Part shown: in pieces, positions 1 through 11,772 of the stretch
Layout: the number at the start of each line of letters is the position of its first letter
Numbering within the stretch: position 1 is the first letter of the stretch
Source: Rehmannia glutinosa
Taxonomy: Eukaryota > Streptophyta > Magnoliopsida > Lamiales > Orobanchaceae
Direction: 5' to 3'
DNA: 64,000 nucleotides
Assembly (NCBI GenBank): GCA_016081115.2
Contig: JABTTQ020002194.1
Coordinates: 417,037 to 481,036 of the forward strand
The notes under the pieces: model-generated
Seen by the model: only the letters and a program-made list of their open reading frames with translations
What the model was told of the DNA's origin: nothing
The model's database searches: none
Translations under genes and position numbers: made by a program

Positions 1-360
1 GTTATTATTTATGAGCTTTATGCTAATGTCATGTACTATGAGAAATCATGTTTTATTATTATCATGTGATATATGTCTTCATATTTACTTTGTTTTATAT
101 CAAAGAACATTTCATGATAAAACCATATGGGCTTTAATTACATGAACCTAGATGGCAAATACTTATTAAACTTGAATTGTTACGAAGATGATTGGAACAA
201 TATGTTAGTTGTGTTACTGATGGCTTATAGAAGTTACTAATTGCATGAGTACGACAGTATTAGTATTCGCACCACTAATTAGACAGTATTTGAACCTATG
301 ATATATAATGACCTACTTAGAGTACTAAGAAGTACTTTGTATATGACTATAGGAAAATTA
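1..360. other. AT-rich flank left of the truncated Ty3 gag
   Basis: No gene, RNA or clear repeat boundary is visible. The stretch is AT-rich and leads without a break into the degenerate gag that follows, so it is probably leader or decayed internal sequence of the same Ty3 element. The left LTR would lie outside the window. Confidence 0.4.
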
Positions 361-1351
361 TTCGAGGATGTAGATCTGGAACTCGTGCTGCTGTTACTGC
401 TACTAACAACAACATGAACCAAAATAACCAGGCAAACCTAGTACTGGCAAGGAACCAAGAGAATGTAAAGAACGAACACGCGTTCAACCAAGCACCCGCG
501 TTAATCTAGGACCAAGTGGTGGGGTAGTTTCGCCGCTTCTCACCTCCAATCTTTAATGGGAAAGAAGGATCTGCTCATGTGGACGAGTGGTTCATATCAA
601 TGGAATGCACTTTCGAGTTTATCGGGTGTATTGAGGCACAACGCATCCTTTGTGCTCAGTACCAACTAATACAAGATGATGGACAATGGTGGATGAGTTA
701 CTGGAGTTTAAGATCTGCCGAGGAATGAGAAGTCCTAACATGGGAAGGGTTTATGGACATAGTAATGGAAAAATATTATCCTCAACACTATTAAGAACAA
801 ATGGAGCACGAATTTTGGATTTGAAGCAAGAAGGGATGTCAGTTATGGAATATGAGAAGAAGTTCAACTAGATGAGTTTCTTCATCGAGCACATGGTAGA
901 CACTGATTATAAGAGAGAATCGAGGTTTCGAGCGGGCTTATGCCCTGGGATACGTCACATTGTGGCTAGCCATGGAGTCCTATTATATGCAGAGAGAGTG
1001 TTTCGTGCATAGGAGATAGTTGCCAGTCAGGAGTTAGACCGACATCAAATAGGGAATTTGGGGAAATGAAACTGGAGTGGGAATCAAGACGAGAGGGGAG
1101 ATCAGAATAAACAGGTAAGAACCGATGTGAAATCTGGACCAAACATCCAGACTACTAAATTGTTGTGTGCCAAGTGTGGGAAAAATCATAATGGAGACTG
1201 TTTGTTGGGTAAAGATGGTTGCTTTAGGTGTAAGAAGCCAGGGCATGCAGCATGGGAATGTGTTACTCTGAACAAAGAACAGAGGAGAAAAGGCCAAGGC
1301 TCTAGAGGACAGGCCCGAGTTTATGCTATGACTCATAATGAAGGTACATAA
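361..1351 (+). pseudogene. Ty3/gypsy gag remnant with CCHC knuckle
   Basis: This is a decayed capsid/nucleocapsid region of a plus-strand Ty3 element. Seen directly: a retrotransposon-gag stretch at about 540-1020 read in alternating frames (WFISMECTFEFIGC, then QWWMSYW, then MSVMEYEKKFN), with several stops and frame changes. A zinc-knuckle-like block follows at about 1156-1260, with CAKCGKNHNGDC and CFRCKKPGHAAWEC. Gag normally continues into protease and reverse transcriptase. Here only about 40 bases separate it from the polypurine tract, so all of pol is missing. The element cannot be autonomous. Family assignment (gag domain plus polypurine tract and LTR form) is secure; the lineage is not. 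Confidence 0.8.
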
Positions 1352-1355
1352 CTGA

Positions 1356-1390
1356 ATTTCAAGGACGAAATTTATTTGAGGGGGTAGAAT
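1356..1390 (+). other. Polypurine tract region of the Ty3 remnant
   Basis: The sequence TTCAAGGACGAAATTT followed by a G-rich run (GAGGGGGTAGAAT) directly precedes the LTR. This is the usual plus-strand priming tract of plant Ty3 elements and fixes the LTR start at 1391. Confidence 0.75.
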
Positions 1391-2978
1391 TATAACACCA
1401 TATATATTATTTTATTTTGGGTTAGTAATTTTTTACTTTTAGGATTTTAATTTGGGCCTAACATAGAAATTCCCTTATTGTAAGCCCAATGATTATTATA
1501 TTGATAGATCTGTTCATTGAGCCCTATGTGCTTTTATTTTATTTAAAAATCTACAGAGTTTTATCCGATAGAAAAGAATTTTATTGGTACATATCCAATA
1601 GACTTAACCTAATACAATTAGGACTCTCAAACCTACGTACATATATATTTTCCAAATCATCAAATGTATCATATTCCCCTAACTCTCGTTTATTTCGCAC
1701 ATAGCTTCAAATCTCAAATCTCATGTATTCAGCCCAAAGTAATCCAAAATCCCAAGTCTCTCTTCTGCAATTTTCAACGCGGTTTCATCTTCTCCCTTTC
1801 ATATGCAAATATCAAATGTAATTCACCATGTACAAACCCAGGAAAATCAGCCGAGTCAACCAACAACAAAAGAAAAAAATCCAGAAATTAGAACCCAAAT
1901 CCACAAGATCAGCCATTCGCACTACCATCTAAATAGCTACGCAACCCGTCGGAAACCTCGATCAAAAAAACCCATGTCCTTTCGCCAATAACCCAGCCTT
2001 CAAAGCCTTCTCTGTCCATCCAGCTCATGCCTTCGCCTATGTCCGCTTGCCTCGCCGTTCCCCGGCGTGAATGTGTGGCAGTGCTCGACGGAGGTTTTGC
2101 CAAAAAAAATAATAATAATAGTAAATGGAGAATGGACAGAGAGATTTGGAGAGTAACAGTGAGGGAGGTGATGGGATTAGTTGTTTTGGGAAGAAGAAGA
2201 AAAAAAAGAAAAAGAAAAAAGAGAAGATGGCAATCGTGATTTGTTGGGAAATAAATTGTTGTTGCAATTGGTGAGGTGAAGTAATGAAGGGAATGCAATA
2301 TGAAGATTTGGGTTGGGACTTCGATTTTTAATTTAAGGAATTAAACCCTTATTTCTTAGAATTTTCAAAATCCACCCTTCAAGTCCTCAATCCTTACAAA
2401 ATCAGCCCATTGGCTCAAATGTGGCCCTATTTGGCCAACTTTCAATTTTGTCCAGTTAACCCGGCTCCCATCAACCTTAGCCTTAACAATCAATTCAAAT
2501 TTTTTAAATACTTATTTATTTCTATATTAATATATTAAAGCCATGTATGAAGTTAAGTTTATTTTTTTGTAGGAATGGGTACTTTCAAGGTCTAGGATTT
2601 TCGAGCTCAAGCAATTTCATATTTTTTTTCCAAGTCATGAACTGCATATTAAGGTGGGCTTTACTGCTTATTGTCTATTTTAAATGTCTTGTTATGATTG
2701 TTATATGTATGGGCACGTTAAACATGACATGACACAAAGTTACTTAATTGTACATCATTAAGGTACTTAATTGTACATACATGAATGTACTTAATTGTAC
2801 ACCCACAATTGGCCTTCGGGCTTGTTTGACCAAACCATGAAAACCATAAGTGTGTATACAGTCATGATTATGCTTGTGTATTTAATTTAGACAATGCATC
2901 CCGTGAGATATTTATAACCCTTTTTATTTAGCGAACAATTTATCCATGGTTGCACTCTTATAAAATTAGGGTGTTACA
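1391..2978 (+). repeat. LTR (3') of the truncated Ty3 element
   Basis: The LTR begins TATAACACC (expected TGTAACACC, second base mutated) and ends GGTGTTACA, giving the terminal inverted repeat expected of a Ty3 LTR. It is about 1.59 kb. It contains a purine-rich tract at about 2190-2230 and several short ORFs that I consider non-coding. The bases just after it (2979 onward) are minus-strand copia protease, so this LTR marks an insertion into that copia element. The other LTR and the target duplication partner are outside the window. Confidence 0.75.
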
Positions 2979-3834
2979 TGCTTTAATTAATTTAACATAA
3001 AAAATGAACTTTGTACCAGAACATGTTGATATTGTAACTGTTCATTTACCTTTCATAACTATATACTTGCCATTTTCAACTCAAACTTTAGATGAATTTG
3101 CGTTGCTTAGTTTCCCTAAAGAGCTCCTTGTTATGTGTCATGTGGTTAGTACAACTACTGTCAACAAGCCAATTCTCACTTGATTCAATGCCAGGGAAAC
3201 ATGTAGCAACAAATAGGTGATCCTCTTCCTCTTGATCTGTTATCTTTGCCTCTTCTTTGTGCTGTTGTTTTTTGTTATTGCAGATAACAGCTTCATGTCC
3301 CATCTGATTACATTTTATGCACTTGGCTACTAAAGCTCCTTTAGTTGATATTAACTCCCTCATCAATCTTCTTTCTTCTTGAGTTGGTAATGCGTTAAGC
3401 AATTCGACCAAGGAAATTTTGACCGATACTTGGTATTCTCCAAGGTAGTGATAGTTGCTTCATATTTTTCACCAGTTGTAACAAGAATTTTTTAAACTAT
3501 TCTTGAGTTAGCAAATTCATATCTAAGAAGCCTCACTTTGTTTGCAATGTTATTGGAGTACTCTTTGATCGTCTCGAAGTCCTTCATTTTTTGAAGTTCA
3601 AATTCTCTGATCAAGTTCAGGACTTATATACCTTTAATTCATTCATATCTTCCATATTCCTTTTTGAGATAATCATATATCTCTTTCGTTGACTTCAAAG
3701 ACATGATTCGAGTGAATATTTTGGTCGAGACTGCAACAAACAAGCAGGCACCTTTAATTCTTTTTTTCTGCACTTTTATTTGTGCCATGGTGAGATTGTT
3801 TGGAAGTGCGTGGTATTTTCATAGTCTTATGTCA
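2979..3834 (-). pseudogene. Old Ty1/copia gag-protease remnant, proximal part
   Basis: Read on the minus strand from 3834 downward, this is gag followed by protease of a Ty1/copia element. Visible are MAQIKVQK, then IFTRIMSLKSTKEIYDYL (gag), a knuckle CIKCNQMGHEAVIC at about 3270-3320, and a protease block WLVDSSCTNHMTHNKELF near 3130-3180. The catalytic D-S/T-G is changed to D-S-S. The protease runs on to 2979 (GKYIVMKGK, then SGTKFI) and is cut off by the LTR at 2978. Stops and frame changes are frequent. The first part of the same gag lies at 21852-22000, separated by the 18-kb chromovirus. Confidence 0.8.
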
Positions 3835-3839
3835 CTGCT
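3835..3839. repeat. Target-site duplication CTGCT (left)
   Basis: CTGCT directly precedes the LTR start TGTGAGGC and recurs at 21852-21856 right after the other LTR. It is a perfect 5-bp duplication that defines the chromovirus insertion. Confidence 0.9.
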
Positions 3840-5056
3840 TGTGAGGCTCCAAATTTTAAATTAGCCGAATTGTAATAATCCGGATATTGTACCATCTGAC
3901 TAATGTCACAAATTGATATTAATAAAATATAGTTTTAATTTTATATTCTTAATATCTAAATATTAATGTATTTTATCTCCATAACTTATTAATTGCTAAT
4001 TTTAACTATCCCTAAATGATATATTACTAACTTAACTTATGTTATATGGATTAATTAACTAACTATAAGAATAGGTGACTTATCACTAGAATTGAGATAA
4101 GGTGATTGACTTATATAAAAGGAATGGAGTATAAGGCATGTGATAAGGGGACAAGATAAGTGATAAGGGAATTCTAGTATCACTAAAATACAAAAAAAAG
4201 AAAGTAAAATGGGGTGGGATGCATTAAAGGGGGCGGCCAAAGGGGATAAGAAGGGACAAAAATTAAAACAAGACATGCTCTTTATGCAGGCTTGCCAACC
4301 ATTCCCTTGCCCAAGGTCTTGAGCACCCAAAAGTTGCAAGCTCAAGAAGAATACAATGATGGCTTGAAATTATTGGGGGGGAGGGGCCAACATAGGTAGC
4401 AAGAGAGGAGACTTATGTTATCTTCACTTACCTTCACTTACACTTCATACACTTACAATCCCACCAAGATACACCACTCTCTCTCTCAACCAACGCTAGG
4501 GCCAATTTTTGCAAGCAAGAAGAAGGAGGAGGCCAAATTCTTGCAAGAACATAGGCTTGGAAGTAGTCTTGAAGCACTAAGGAGGTAAGGTAAGACTCCC
4601 TTATTATTCACCTCATCGTTCTTTCCTTTTTCCTCCAATTTTCCATCATTTTTGACCCTCAAAACCGCCATATAGGGGTTACCCTAAGGAGTAAAAGGGA
4701 CTTGAGGAAGCTTTGGAAAGCTAGAAGCTATCTAAGACTATCCTTACCAAAAAGCACTAGAAAAGGTGGGTGACTTTTCAAAAACTCATGATATTTTTTA
4801 TGCATAAAATAGCATGAAAATTATGTGTTTATATCATTTATATTTTTGAAAAAAAAAATAGTTTTTATTCTGGAAATTGTCGCCCAAAAAGAATATGTGT
4901 ATGTGCACCTATGTCAAAAGTGATTTTACATAGAAAGATAGCTTGTGTATACTTATATGTTTTTTGCATGAATATATGTATTTTATTTTATGATATATTC
5001 TGGAAAATGTTCAGTTATGTTTCTGGAAATTTTCGGAAAAAAAAATATATATGTGT

Positions 5057-5178
5057 TTTTTTCTTTTAGTACAATGGGGGAACTTGGGGAGGGGACACAT
5101 GTACTCGTATGGAATCGAACCCTAGTCATTCACTCTTACAATACATGTCTCAACCACTAGAGTACAAGGTTGATCCCT
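5057..5178 (-). mobile_element. tRNA-derived SINE inserted in the 5' LTR
   Basis: On the minus strand it starts GGGATCAACC and contains an A-box-like CTAGTGGTTGAG and a good B box GGTTCGATTCC. It ends in an A-rich tail (seen as T-rich at 5057-5068 on the plus strand). It is flanked by a perfect 13-bp duplication AATATATATGTGT (5044-5056 and 5179-5191). The matching place in the 3' LTR (around 19030-19055) has a single AT-rich site and no insert, so this is a clean filled/empty pair. It inserted after the chromovirus did. Confidence 0.85.
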
Positions 5179-6394
5179 AATATATATGTGTATTGGAATT
5201 AAGCCAAAAGTTATTTTGCATAAAGAAAATAGCTTTTGTATTCTTGTTTGATATATGTTCCGAATAACTGAGAATATGAGGAATACATTTTTAATATATC
5301 ATATTAATATTCTGGACATGAGGACTTGTGAACATAATCGGGTTTGGGGCTCGCTTGCAAATAAGATAAAATATAGGGCAAAAACTGCTAAAAACAAAAG
5401 TGGTGAGAACCCACTGAAGATTTTGAAAAACTGGACTGAAAATTTCTGGAATAATAAAGTAAAAATTAAATATAATAATTGGGACCCTCCGGGTCAAGCA
5501 AATGCGAATATACAAATTTTAGACACTTAAACATAATTTTCCAAACCTTTAGATGCTAAACTATAAATTTCAAAAATTTGATCAGCTACTGGCCCAAATA
5601 TTATATGAAATTATTTTAACTAATATTCTGGACCTTTAGTCCAAATTTCAAGAAAAATGGGCTTGAAACGAGCCCTTAACGGTAAATTTGCCTTTGGGGC
5701 TAAAATTGAATTTTTCAGAAAATCGGTGCTAAATCTGAAAATTTTCAAAATTGTTTTTAACACACATACTTACTACCCTGAAGAAATTATTAGACTTGAA
5801 ATCTCATTAAAACCTCTTCCGCTTTAAGAGATATCCATTTTTAAAAGTATCGGGTCAAAATAATAAATTTGGAGAAATTTTTGGACTGACCTAAAATTTT
5901 CGAAAATTTGAACCCGAGACCCAGAGAATATGATTCCTTAGAATTTTTAGAAAAATTAGAGACTGACCTTGCCCTTTTCCGAGTCGGGGATCACAACTTA
6001 TGGAATTTTCAAAAACCCGGCATAAATTTTTCTCTTTAATTAAAATATTTTATTTTAAAATAAAATTTACCAAGCACAAAGGAAATTATTTTAGTTTATA
6101 AATTCAGTTTATTCATAATACATTGAAATATTTTATTTAATTAAAATTTCCATTTCAAAATTATTATCCGAATTTATTCGAGATTTTCGTACCGACTATT
6201 TGTACCGATAATAAGGCAACTTCCACGCCTGCATAAGCTGAACCTTGATAAGAACTTCAGCATAATACACTGAATCAATGAATAGAGCTGGCTAGATTAC
6301 CCCTCCGGTATCTATGTCGTGTTAATGACTGACTGATTGAATATATCGGACGCGGCGAGTCTATGAACGCACTGGTCCTACTGACGGACTGATT

Positions 6395-6834
6395 AGGTTG
6401 ACGTCACACTTTCGTGCGCAACCAACTGATATGAATTGATAGATTTGTGGAATGGATAAGTCGCGTATGGGATGGGTAGCTTGGCTATAGTCTTATGTCG
6501 GCCTCCATCGTTCAACTCCCAACCTCGAGCCGGATAGGAGAGTCTGGCGAGTGATTGGATCGTAGGATTTTGGGTATAATCATGATTATGGCGTTCTCCG
6601 AGCTTAGCTGGCTTCACTGTGGAGACGTCGTGCCAACTGGGACAGCGGCTACAGCTTTATCGACAGGAGAGATAAGGTATATTGTTTGGGAAAATGATGT
6701 TTGATCAACACTTCTCTGTTGTATAAGGTGGTCTAGGTTGGCGTTACACTTTCGTGCACAACCAATTGATATGAATTGACGGACTGACTGGGTTAGCGTC
6801 ACACTTTCGTGCGCAACTAACTGATCTAAATTGA
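6395..6834 (+). repeat. Three-copy 45-bp repeat in the LTR, with TGACGTCA
   Basis: Units at 6395-6440, 6735-6780 and 6790-6834 share the core CACTTTCGTGCGCAACCAA followed by ACTGATATGAATTGA, with few changes. The first unit contains the palindrome TGACGTCA (6399-6406). The same three units occur in the other LTR at about 20212-20258, 20550-20595 and 20605-20648, the first again with TGACGTCA (20216-20223). ACGT-core palindromes are known bZIP-type binding sites in plants. A regulatory role here is inference. Confidence 0.6.
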
Positions 6835-7364
6835 CAGACTTACTCATAACTAATACTATAAAAACCACTAAGTATAAAGGGTGTCATTGCACGTTTCTTG
6901 CACCAAAACTCATGAAACGATTTTACTGCATAAAATATAAGCCCCACTTGCACACACACTCACCACACCCACTGAGAATTTTGTATCACTCCCACCTATT
7001 TTTTCCAACCAGAGAATGAGACCCCGAAGAAGAAGAAGCGGCGAAGACTTTGATGCTACCGACTAGCCCCACATCTTACTGGACCTTGAGTCAACTGAAT
7101 CTTATTTATGTTACTTTTTATGAATAAATAATTGAGAAATTTGTAATAGACGAGCGTAGGACCCGTTGAAACATTTATGAACAATGATGTACCTTTGTTT
7201 AGTCCCGTTGCGATAATTCTGACTTAATCTGATATGACTTTACGTATGAATTGAGATTTTACTATTATGCTTGAATTACTTTTATTAATGAATTATTGGT
7301 TTATTTTGGGCGGCTTAAGTTTGATCGACTGTGTCATGGCTCTGGGTTAGGGCGTGACAGATTG

Positions 7365-7376
7365 TGGTATCAGAGC
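7365..7376 (+). other. Primer-binding site (initiator tRNA-Met type)
   Basis: TGGTATCAGAGC lies five bases after the LTR end CA at 7359. This is the standard complement of the 3' end of plant initiator tRNA-Met used by most Ty3 and Ty1 elements. Confidence 0.9.
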
Positions 7377-7605
7377 TCGGCTAGTAAGAAGGAACTTACA
7401 CCGAGCTAACCCAGGATAGTACCCTTTGCATGTATTGGGTGTTACCACTAAGATAAGAATTTGTACGATTGGGAATTATAGAACACCTTAATTATTTATG
7501 GGATACTTAGTCGATTTCTTGACATCGTTATATCTTATAGCGCTTGATTTTCCTTCCTTAGTCATTTTATGCCCATTTTGATATCATACTTATGATTGTT
7601 CAAGT

Positions 7606-7955
7606 ATGGAGCCCGAGACCATTCCGTTGATGATGTACGAGGAGCTACGCGCCGAGAGGGACTACCATGCCAACGTGGCCGGATACTGGGAGGGAAATAC
7701 TCCCGTGCTGCCACCCGACTCCAACAATCGCGAGAGCACGCTCGGTCACTTGAAAGTGTGCTATACGACCGACGTGCCTCTACGGTGGACCTTCACTGTG
7801 AAATTGCGGGACACAAAATGACAATTGAAGACCGCGATAACGAAATCAAAAGGTTGCTGGAAGAGATAAACATGTTGCACAAGGCGAATTACCAGACGAA
7901 CGAGAAATAACTGCGCCTGATTCACGCTAATACCCAGCTGCGTGAGAGGGCCGAA
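7606..7955 (+). pseudogene. Chromovirus leader ORF / gag N-terminal region, first part
   Basis: An ATG at 7606 opens MEPETIPLMMYEELRAERDY, and after a frame change the region continues as a charged, helix-prone stretch (EDRDNEIKRLLEEINML). Such coiled-coil segments precede the capsid part of gag in long chromoviruses. It is cut at 7955 by the Athila-like insertion (duplication CCGAA) and resumes at 12632. No enzymatic domain is recognisable. Confidence 0.5.
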
Positions 7956-9501
7956 TATTCGACCGCTAAACACCTATAAAATCTAACAATTCTCGCAAGA
8001 CAACGAGATCTATCATAGGGTAGCAAGTTAACCACAAGTTGTCTCTCAAGGAAGACTTAACCAGCAAATAATTATTATGTTTCACAAATAACAGAAATTA
8101 AATCATAAACACTCTCACAAGATTTATAATTTTTAATTAAATAAAGAAAAATAAGTAAAAAGACAATAATCAAACTTAACACGAATAAACTTTGAAAAAA
8201 AAATATGAATGAAAGTCTAGGATTTCGGAATCATCTTATCAAACTTGCAAGCAGAATATCAATTAATTGATCATGCGGTTAACAAATATAACAAACATGT
8301 AAAAACTAGGGCTACATCTGATAACTCACGTATTCACAGATTAGGGCTATCCCAACATAATTTGGTATTTACATTAAGCCCAGAGTTAGATAATACATAT
8401 ATGATTCATATCTAATCCCATGAATAAATTTAGTCCAGGAATAATATCTTCGATCGATCTCAATTATTCCCCCAAAACAATAAAAAGTTGATCAGACAAT
8501 CAATTATCAAATAAAGCAATTCATTCAGGAAAGCAAATCAATTAATCAGTACTCATGCTTGTTTGTTTGTATGAAATCATCCTAATCCTAGAACAAGGAA
8601 ATTAGTTCATGCTTGGGGATGGAATCATAACCTCAATTGAAGGAAAAAAAACAATCATAAACATAATCATGCAACAATAATAATCACCCAACAATTGAAA
8701 TCCGACAAAAGAGATGAATAAATCTTACTCTTTGTTTAAGAAGCAAAATAACTTCAAGGGAAAAAACCAAAGCAATCCCAATGTTGAATGGAAGAGAAAA
8801 ATACCAAAAACTAAAGTCTAAAAGTGCTAAGAGTGAAGGTGTGTCGAAAATAAGGACTCCCCAAGTCCTATTTATAAGCTTAGAGTCCTAAACAAGGTGG
8901 AAGAACCAAAAAAATGCAATAAAAAATCAAAAATTTCGTGTTATGCAAGTCACGGGGTCGACCGCGCGCGTGCGGCCTGCTGCTGTCTGCAGCGCACGAC
9001 CGCGCGACCTCTAAACATCGAAATTTTATCTTGGTGTCTTCTTTTGAATTGTATATCTATCTCTTCGATTTCTATTTCCACTTAAATCACCTCAATATCA
9101 AATTTCTAGAGAGAGTTATGGCCAAAATACCAAGACGTATCATTTACGAGATTTCGACATATTATTTTAACTTGTACATGATTTTAACCCATCTAAACGT
9201 CTTCATTTGCATTTAGTATCAGACATAGACATTGTAGAACTTTGTCTTAGATTTTCCATGTTGTATGAATCATGTCAATTGGGCTTTGGATGCGAATGTT
9301 ACGTCCAAAATACGATGATTGTCGCAGTTGCGGCGAAATGACTTTTTAACGTTTTTTGCTCCAAAACTTATTTTTTCCACCAAAAACCTAAAAAATCAAT
9401 AAAATAACATAACATAACACTAAAACATTCAAATGTAAATAAAACACGCCAAAAATATGTATAAATCATCACACAAAACACACACAAAAACATGCAAAAC
9501 A
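7956..9501 (-). repeat. Left (3') LTR of the Athila-like element
   Basis: Runs from the CCGAA duplication to GCAAAACA at 9501, followed by the reverse-complement polypurine tract ACTCCCCCACACTTAG. The outer end starts TATTCG rather than TG, so the terminal base has mutated or the boundary is one or two bases off. Positions 8656-9501 have a second copy at 11773-12631. The short ORFs at 8897-9216 lie inside it and look non-coding. Confidence 0.7.
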
Positions 9502-9715
9502 ACTCCCCCACACTTAGCCTTTTGCTTGTCCTCAAGCAAATAATAATGCGAATAAACCCAACAAGAAATATTATGTCCAATTTGTGAATCAATTAATTCA
9601 TAACAGCATGTTCCATCTACCTCGGATTATTTCTCATCGATCCCCAACCTTCGCAATAAACTTACTCGGCTAAAATTAAACATCAATCAAAGTGTTTGGC
9701 AAAAGTTAAACATCA
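9502..9715 (-). other. Remnant of Athila-like internal region
   Basis: Holds the polypurine tract (about 9502-9540, reverse complement) and roughly 170 bp of non-coding sequence. It ends where a truncated LTR of another element begins. The sequence GTTAAACATCAAT appears twice near the junction (about 9680 and 9703), compatible with a deletion or slippage junction. Confidence 0.55.
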
Positions 9716-11772
9716 ATAAAAATAAAATATTGAAAGAAGGCTTGTAAATTGGAAATAATATATATATATACACAGAAACTTGAATAACAAGTAGAAGAAT
9801 ATCATTATCTTCTATTTGAAATTTAGTGTAAAATTTGTGAAATTATGAACATATATATACTAAGTAATCCTACCCCCTAAACCTAAATTTAGCCCCTGAA
9901 GTAACTAATCTCTAATTTATCCCCTAAAAGGCTAAATAACCCCTAAATTATCCTCTAAGTAAAATATTGATTATAATATTGATAATTATCATAATAAAGA
10001 TAATGATAAAGACATAATAAATATAACATGTATATAATTTTATTAAGAGAGGATACACATAATATTATTAATAATTATTAGTCTAATACAGATAACAATA
10101 ATATTAATATTTAAGGGTTCTAATTATCATTTTTTCTAAAAATTGGGATATTACATACTATCCCTCTTAATAAAATTTTGTCCTCGAAATTCGTTAACTC
10201 AATAAATATTTGGAAACAAAAATGACTTTTTTTTTACACTAGGAGTTCTTTGTCTAATATGGAAAGTACAGATGCAATAATACTTTTAATAAAAATGACG
10301 ACTTGAATTCATAAAATGTAATTCTAAAATATGATAATATAATATGACATTTTGAATAGCATGACATAATAAATTGCATACCTTGAGAAATCCAACGAGA
10401 TATGACGGAAGTGGATGTCACTAGACTATTTTATTTTTAAAATATTTGAAAGAAATATTTTTTAAACAAGTCTACAGAAACGTGGACCTGCTCTGATACC
10501 ACTTGTAACGACCCAATTTTATCGGGTGTCTTGTAACGACCCAATTTTATGAAATTAAAGTACTCTAAAATATTATTAAGAAAACATGAATTTATAAATT
10601 AAAGTGATCCCAATAATTATCAAAAAATAGATTTAGTATTTTTAGTTCTTAAGAAAAAATAAAATGATAATAATAATAATTATAATAATAAATATAATAT
10701 AATAATAATAATAATAATTCCAAATTAAATATCCAAAAGTTATTCAAAGCACAAACGGAAAATAAAATTAAAGACATAAATCCAAAATTTAGTTCGATCA
10801 TAATTATTTAAAATATTAATATAACATGGTTTATTCCACCATCCACAACATCATAAATTCAGCCGTATTCCTCAACCTGAAAGTCATGATAACGATAGGG
10901 GTGAGCTTCATCTTGCTCAGTAGGGATATATCTGTCAATATTTAATATAACATGAAAAACATTCACATAATTAAAACAATAAATTCATTAATTTTCTCTT
11001 TTCCCTCTGACTGGCAGTTACTGCATATAGCATTGTGGGTTCACACCGAAGATACGTTTGATCCCGAACCCTTTTCATGGCCCCTAGCTTATATGAATTT
11101 ATTTCCTCTTGACATATATTGCAATCAATGAAGTATAATCATGGAACAATAAATGAAGACAAATACTATAAAAATCACTACCTTAATAATCACAGATATT
11201 CGATACAGAAAAATGAACAATAAAAGTCCAAATCCTCGACCCCTTCGTTTTTTATGTTAAATAAATATATATAATTAATATGCGATTTTAATAAATCGAA
11301 CTAATTAATAAAATAATTTGTAAAAATAAAATATTGAAAGAAGGCTTGTGAATTGGAAATAATATATATAAACATATATATACATAGGAAACTTGAATAA
11401 GAAGTAGAAGAATATCATTATCTTCAAATTATTTGAAATTTAGTGTAAAATTTGAATGAAATTATGAACATATATGTACTAAGTAATCCTACCCCCTAAA
11501 CCTAAATTTAGACCATAAAGTAACTAACCTCTAATTTGTCCCCTAAAAAGCTAATAACCTCTAAATTAACCTCTAAGTAAAATATTGATTATAATATTGA
11601 TAATTATCATAATAAAGATAATGATAAAGACATAATAAATATAACATGTATATAATTTTATTAAAAAGTGGATACACCTAATATTATTAATAATTATTAG
11701 TCTAATACAAATAACAATAATATTAATATTTAAGTGTTCTAATTATCATTTTTTTTAAATCGGGATATTACA
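9716..11772 (-). mobile_element. Minus-strand Ty3 remnant with one intact and one truncated LTR
   Basis: The left LTR piece (9716-10155) matches the last about 445 bp of the right LTR (10504-11772); both end GGGATATTACA. Next to the left piece the reverse complement reads GAATTTCGAGGACAAAATTT then AAGAGGGATAGTA, a Ty3 polypurine tract. Next to the right LTR, at about 10491-10502, GCTCTGATACCA is the reverse complement of the tRNA-iMet primer-binding site. The internal region is only about 340 bp with no coding capacity, so this is a deletion derivative or a non-autonomous element. Confidence 0.75.
10504..11772 (-). repeat. Right (5') LTR of the nested Ty3 remnant
   Basis: Begins TGTAACGACCC at 10504 and ends TTACA at 11772 in plus orientation. 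The first 28 bases are duplicated in tandem: TGTAACGACCCAATTTTAT recurs at 10532. AT-rich, with a run of TAA/TAAT repeats at about 10663-10715. No ORF of note. Confidence 0.7.

Larger units (their letters stand above)
3840..7359 (+). repeat. Chromovirus 5' LTR
   Basis: Aligns over its length with 17819-21851. It starts TGTGAGGCTCC and ends GGCGTGACA. Length is 3520 bp, of which about 135 bp is a SINE plus its target duplication that is absent from the other LTR. Near the 3' end it carries three copies of a roughly 45-bp unit (see separate entry). Short ORFs in it (for example 5255-5530) have counterparts at the matching place of the other LTR and show no protein family, so I treat them as non-coding. 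Confidence 0.9.

Noticed and set aside
5090..5178. Possible tRNA gene on the minus strand
   Set aside because: It has A- and B-box-like parts but no acceptor stem or anticodon arm, and it lies inside a unit with an A-rich tail and a 13-bp duplication, so it is a SINE.
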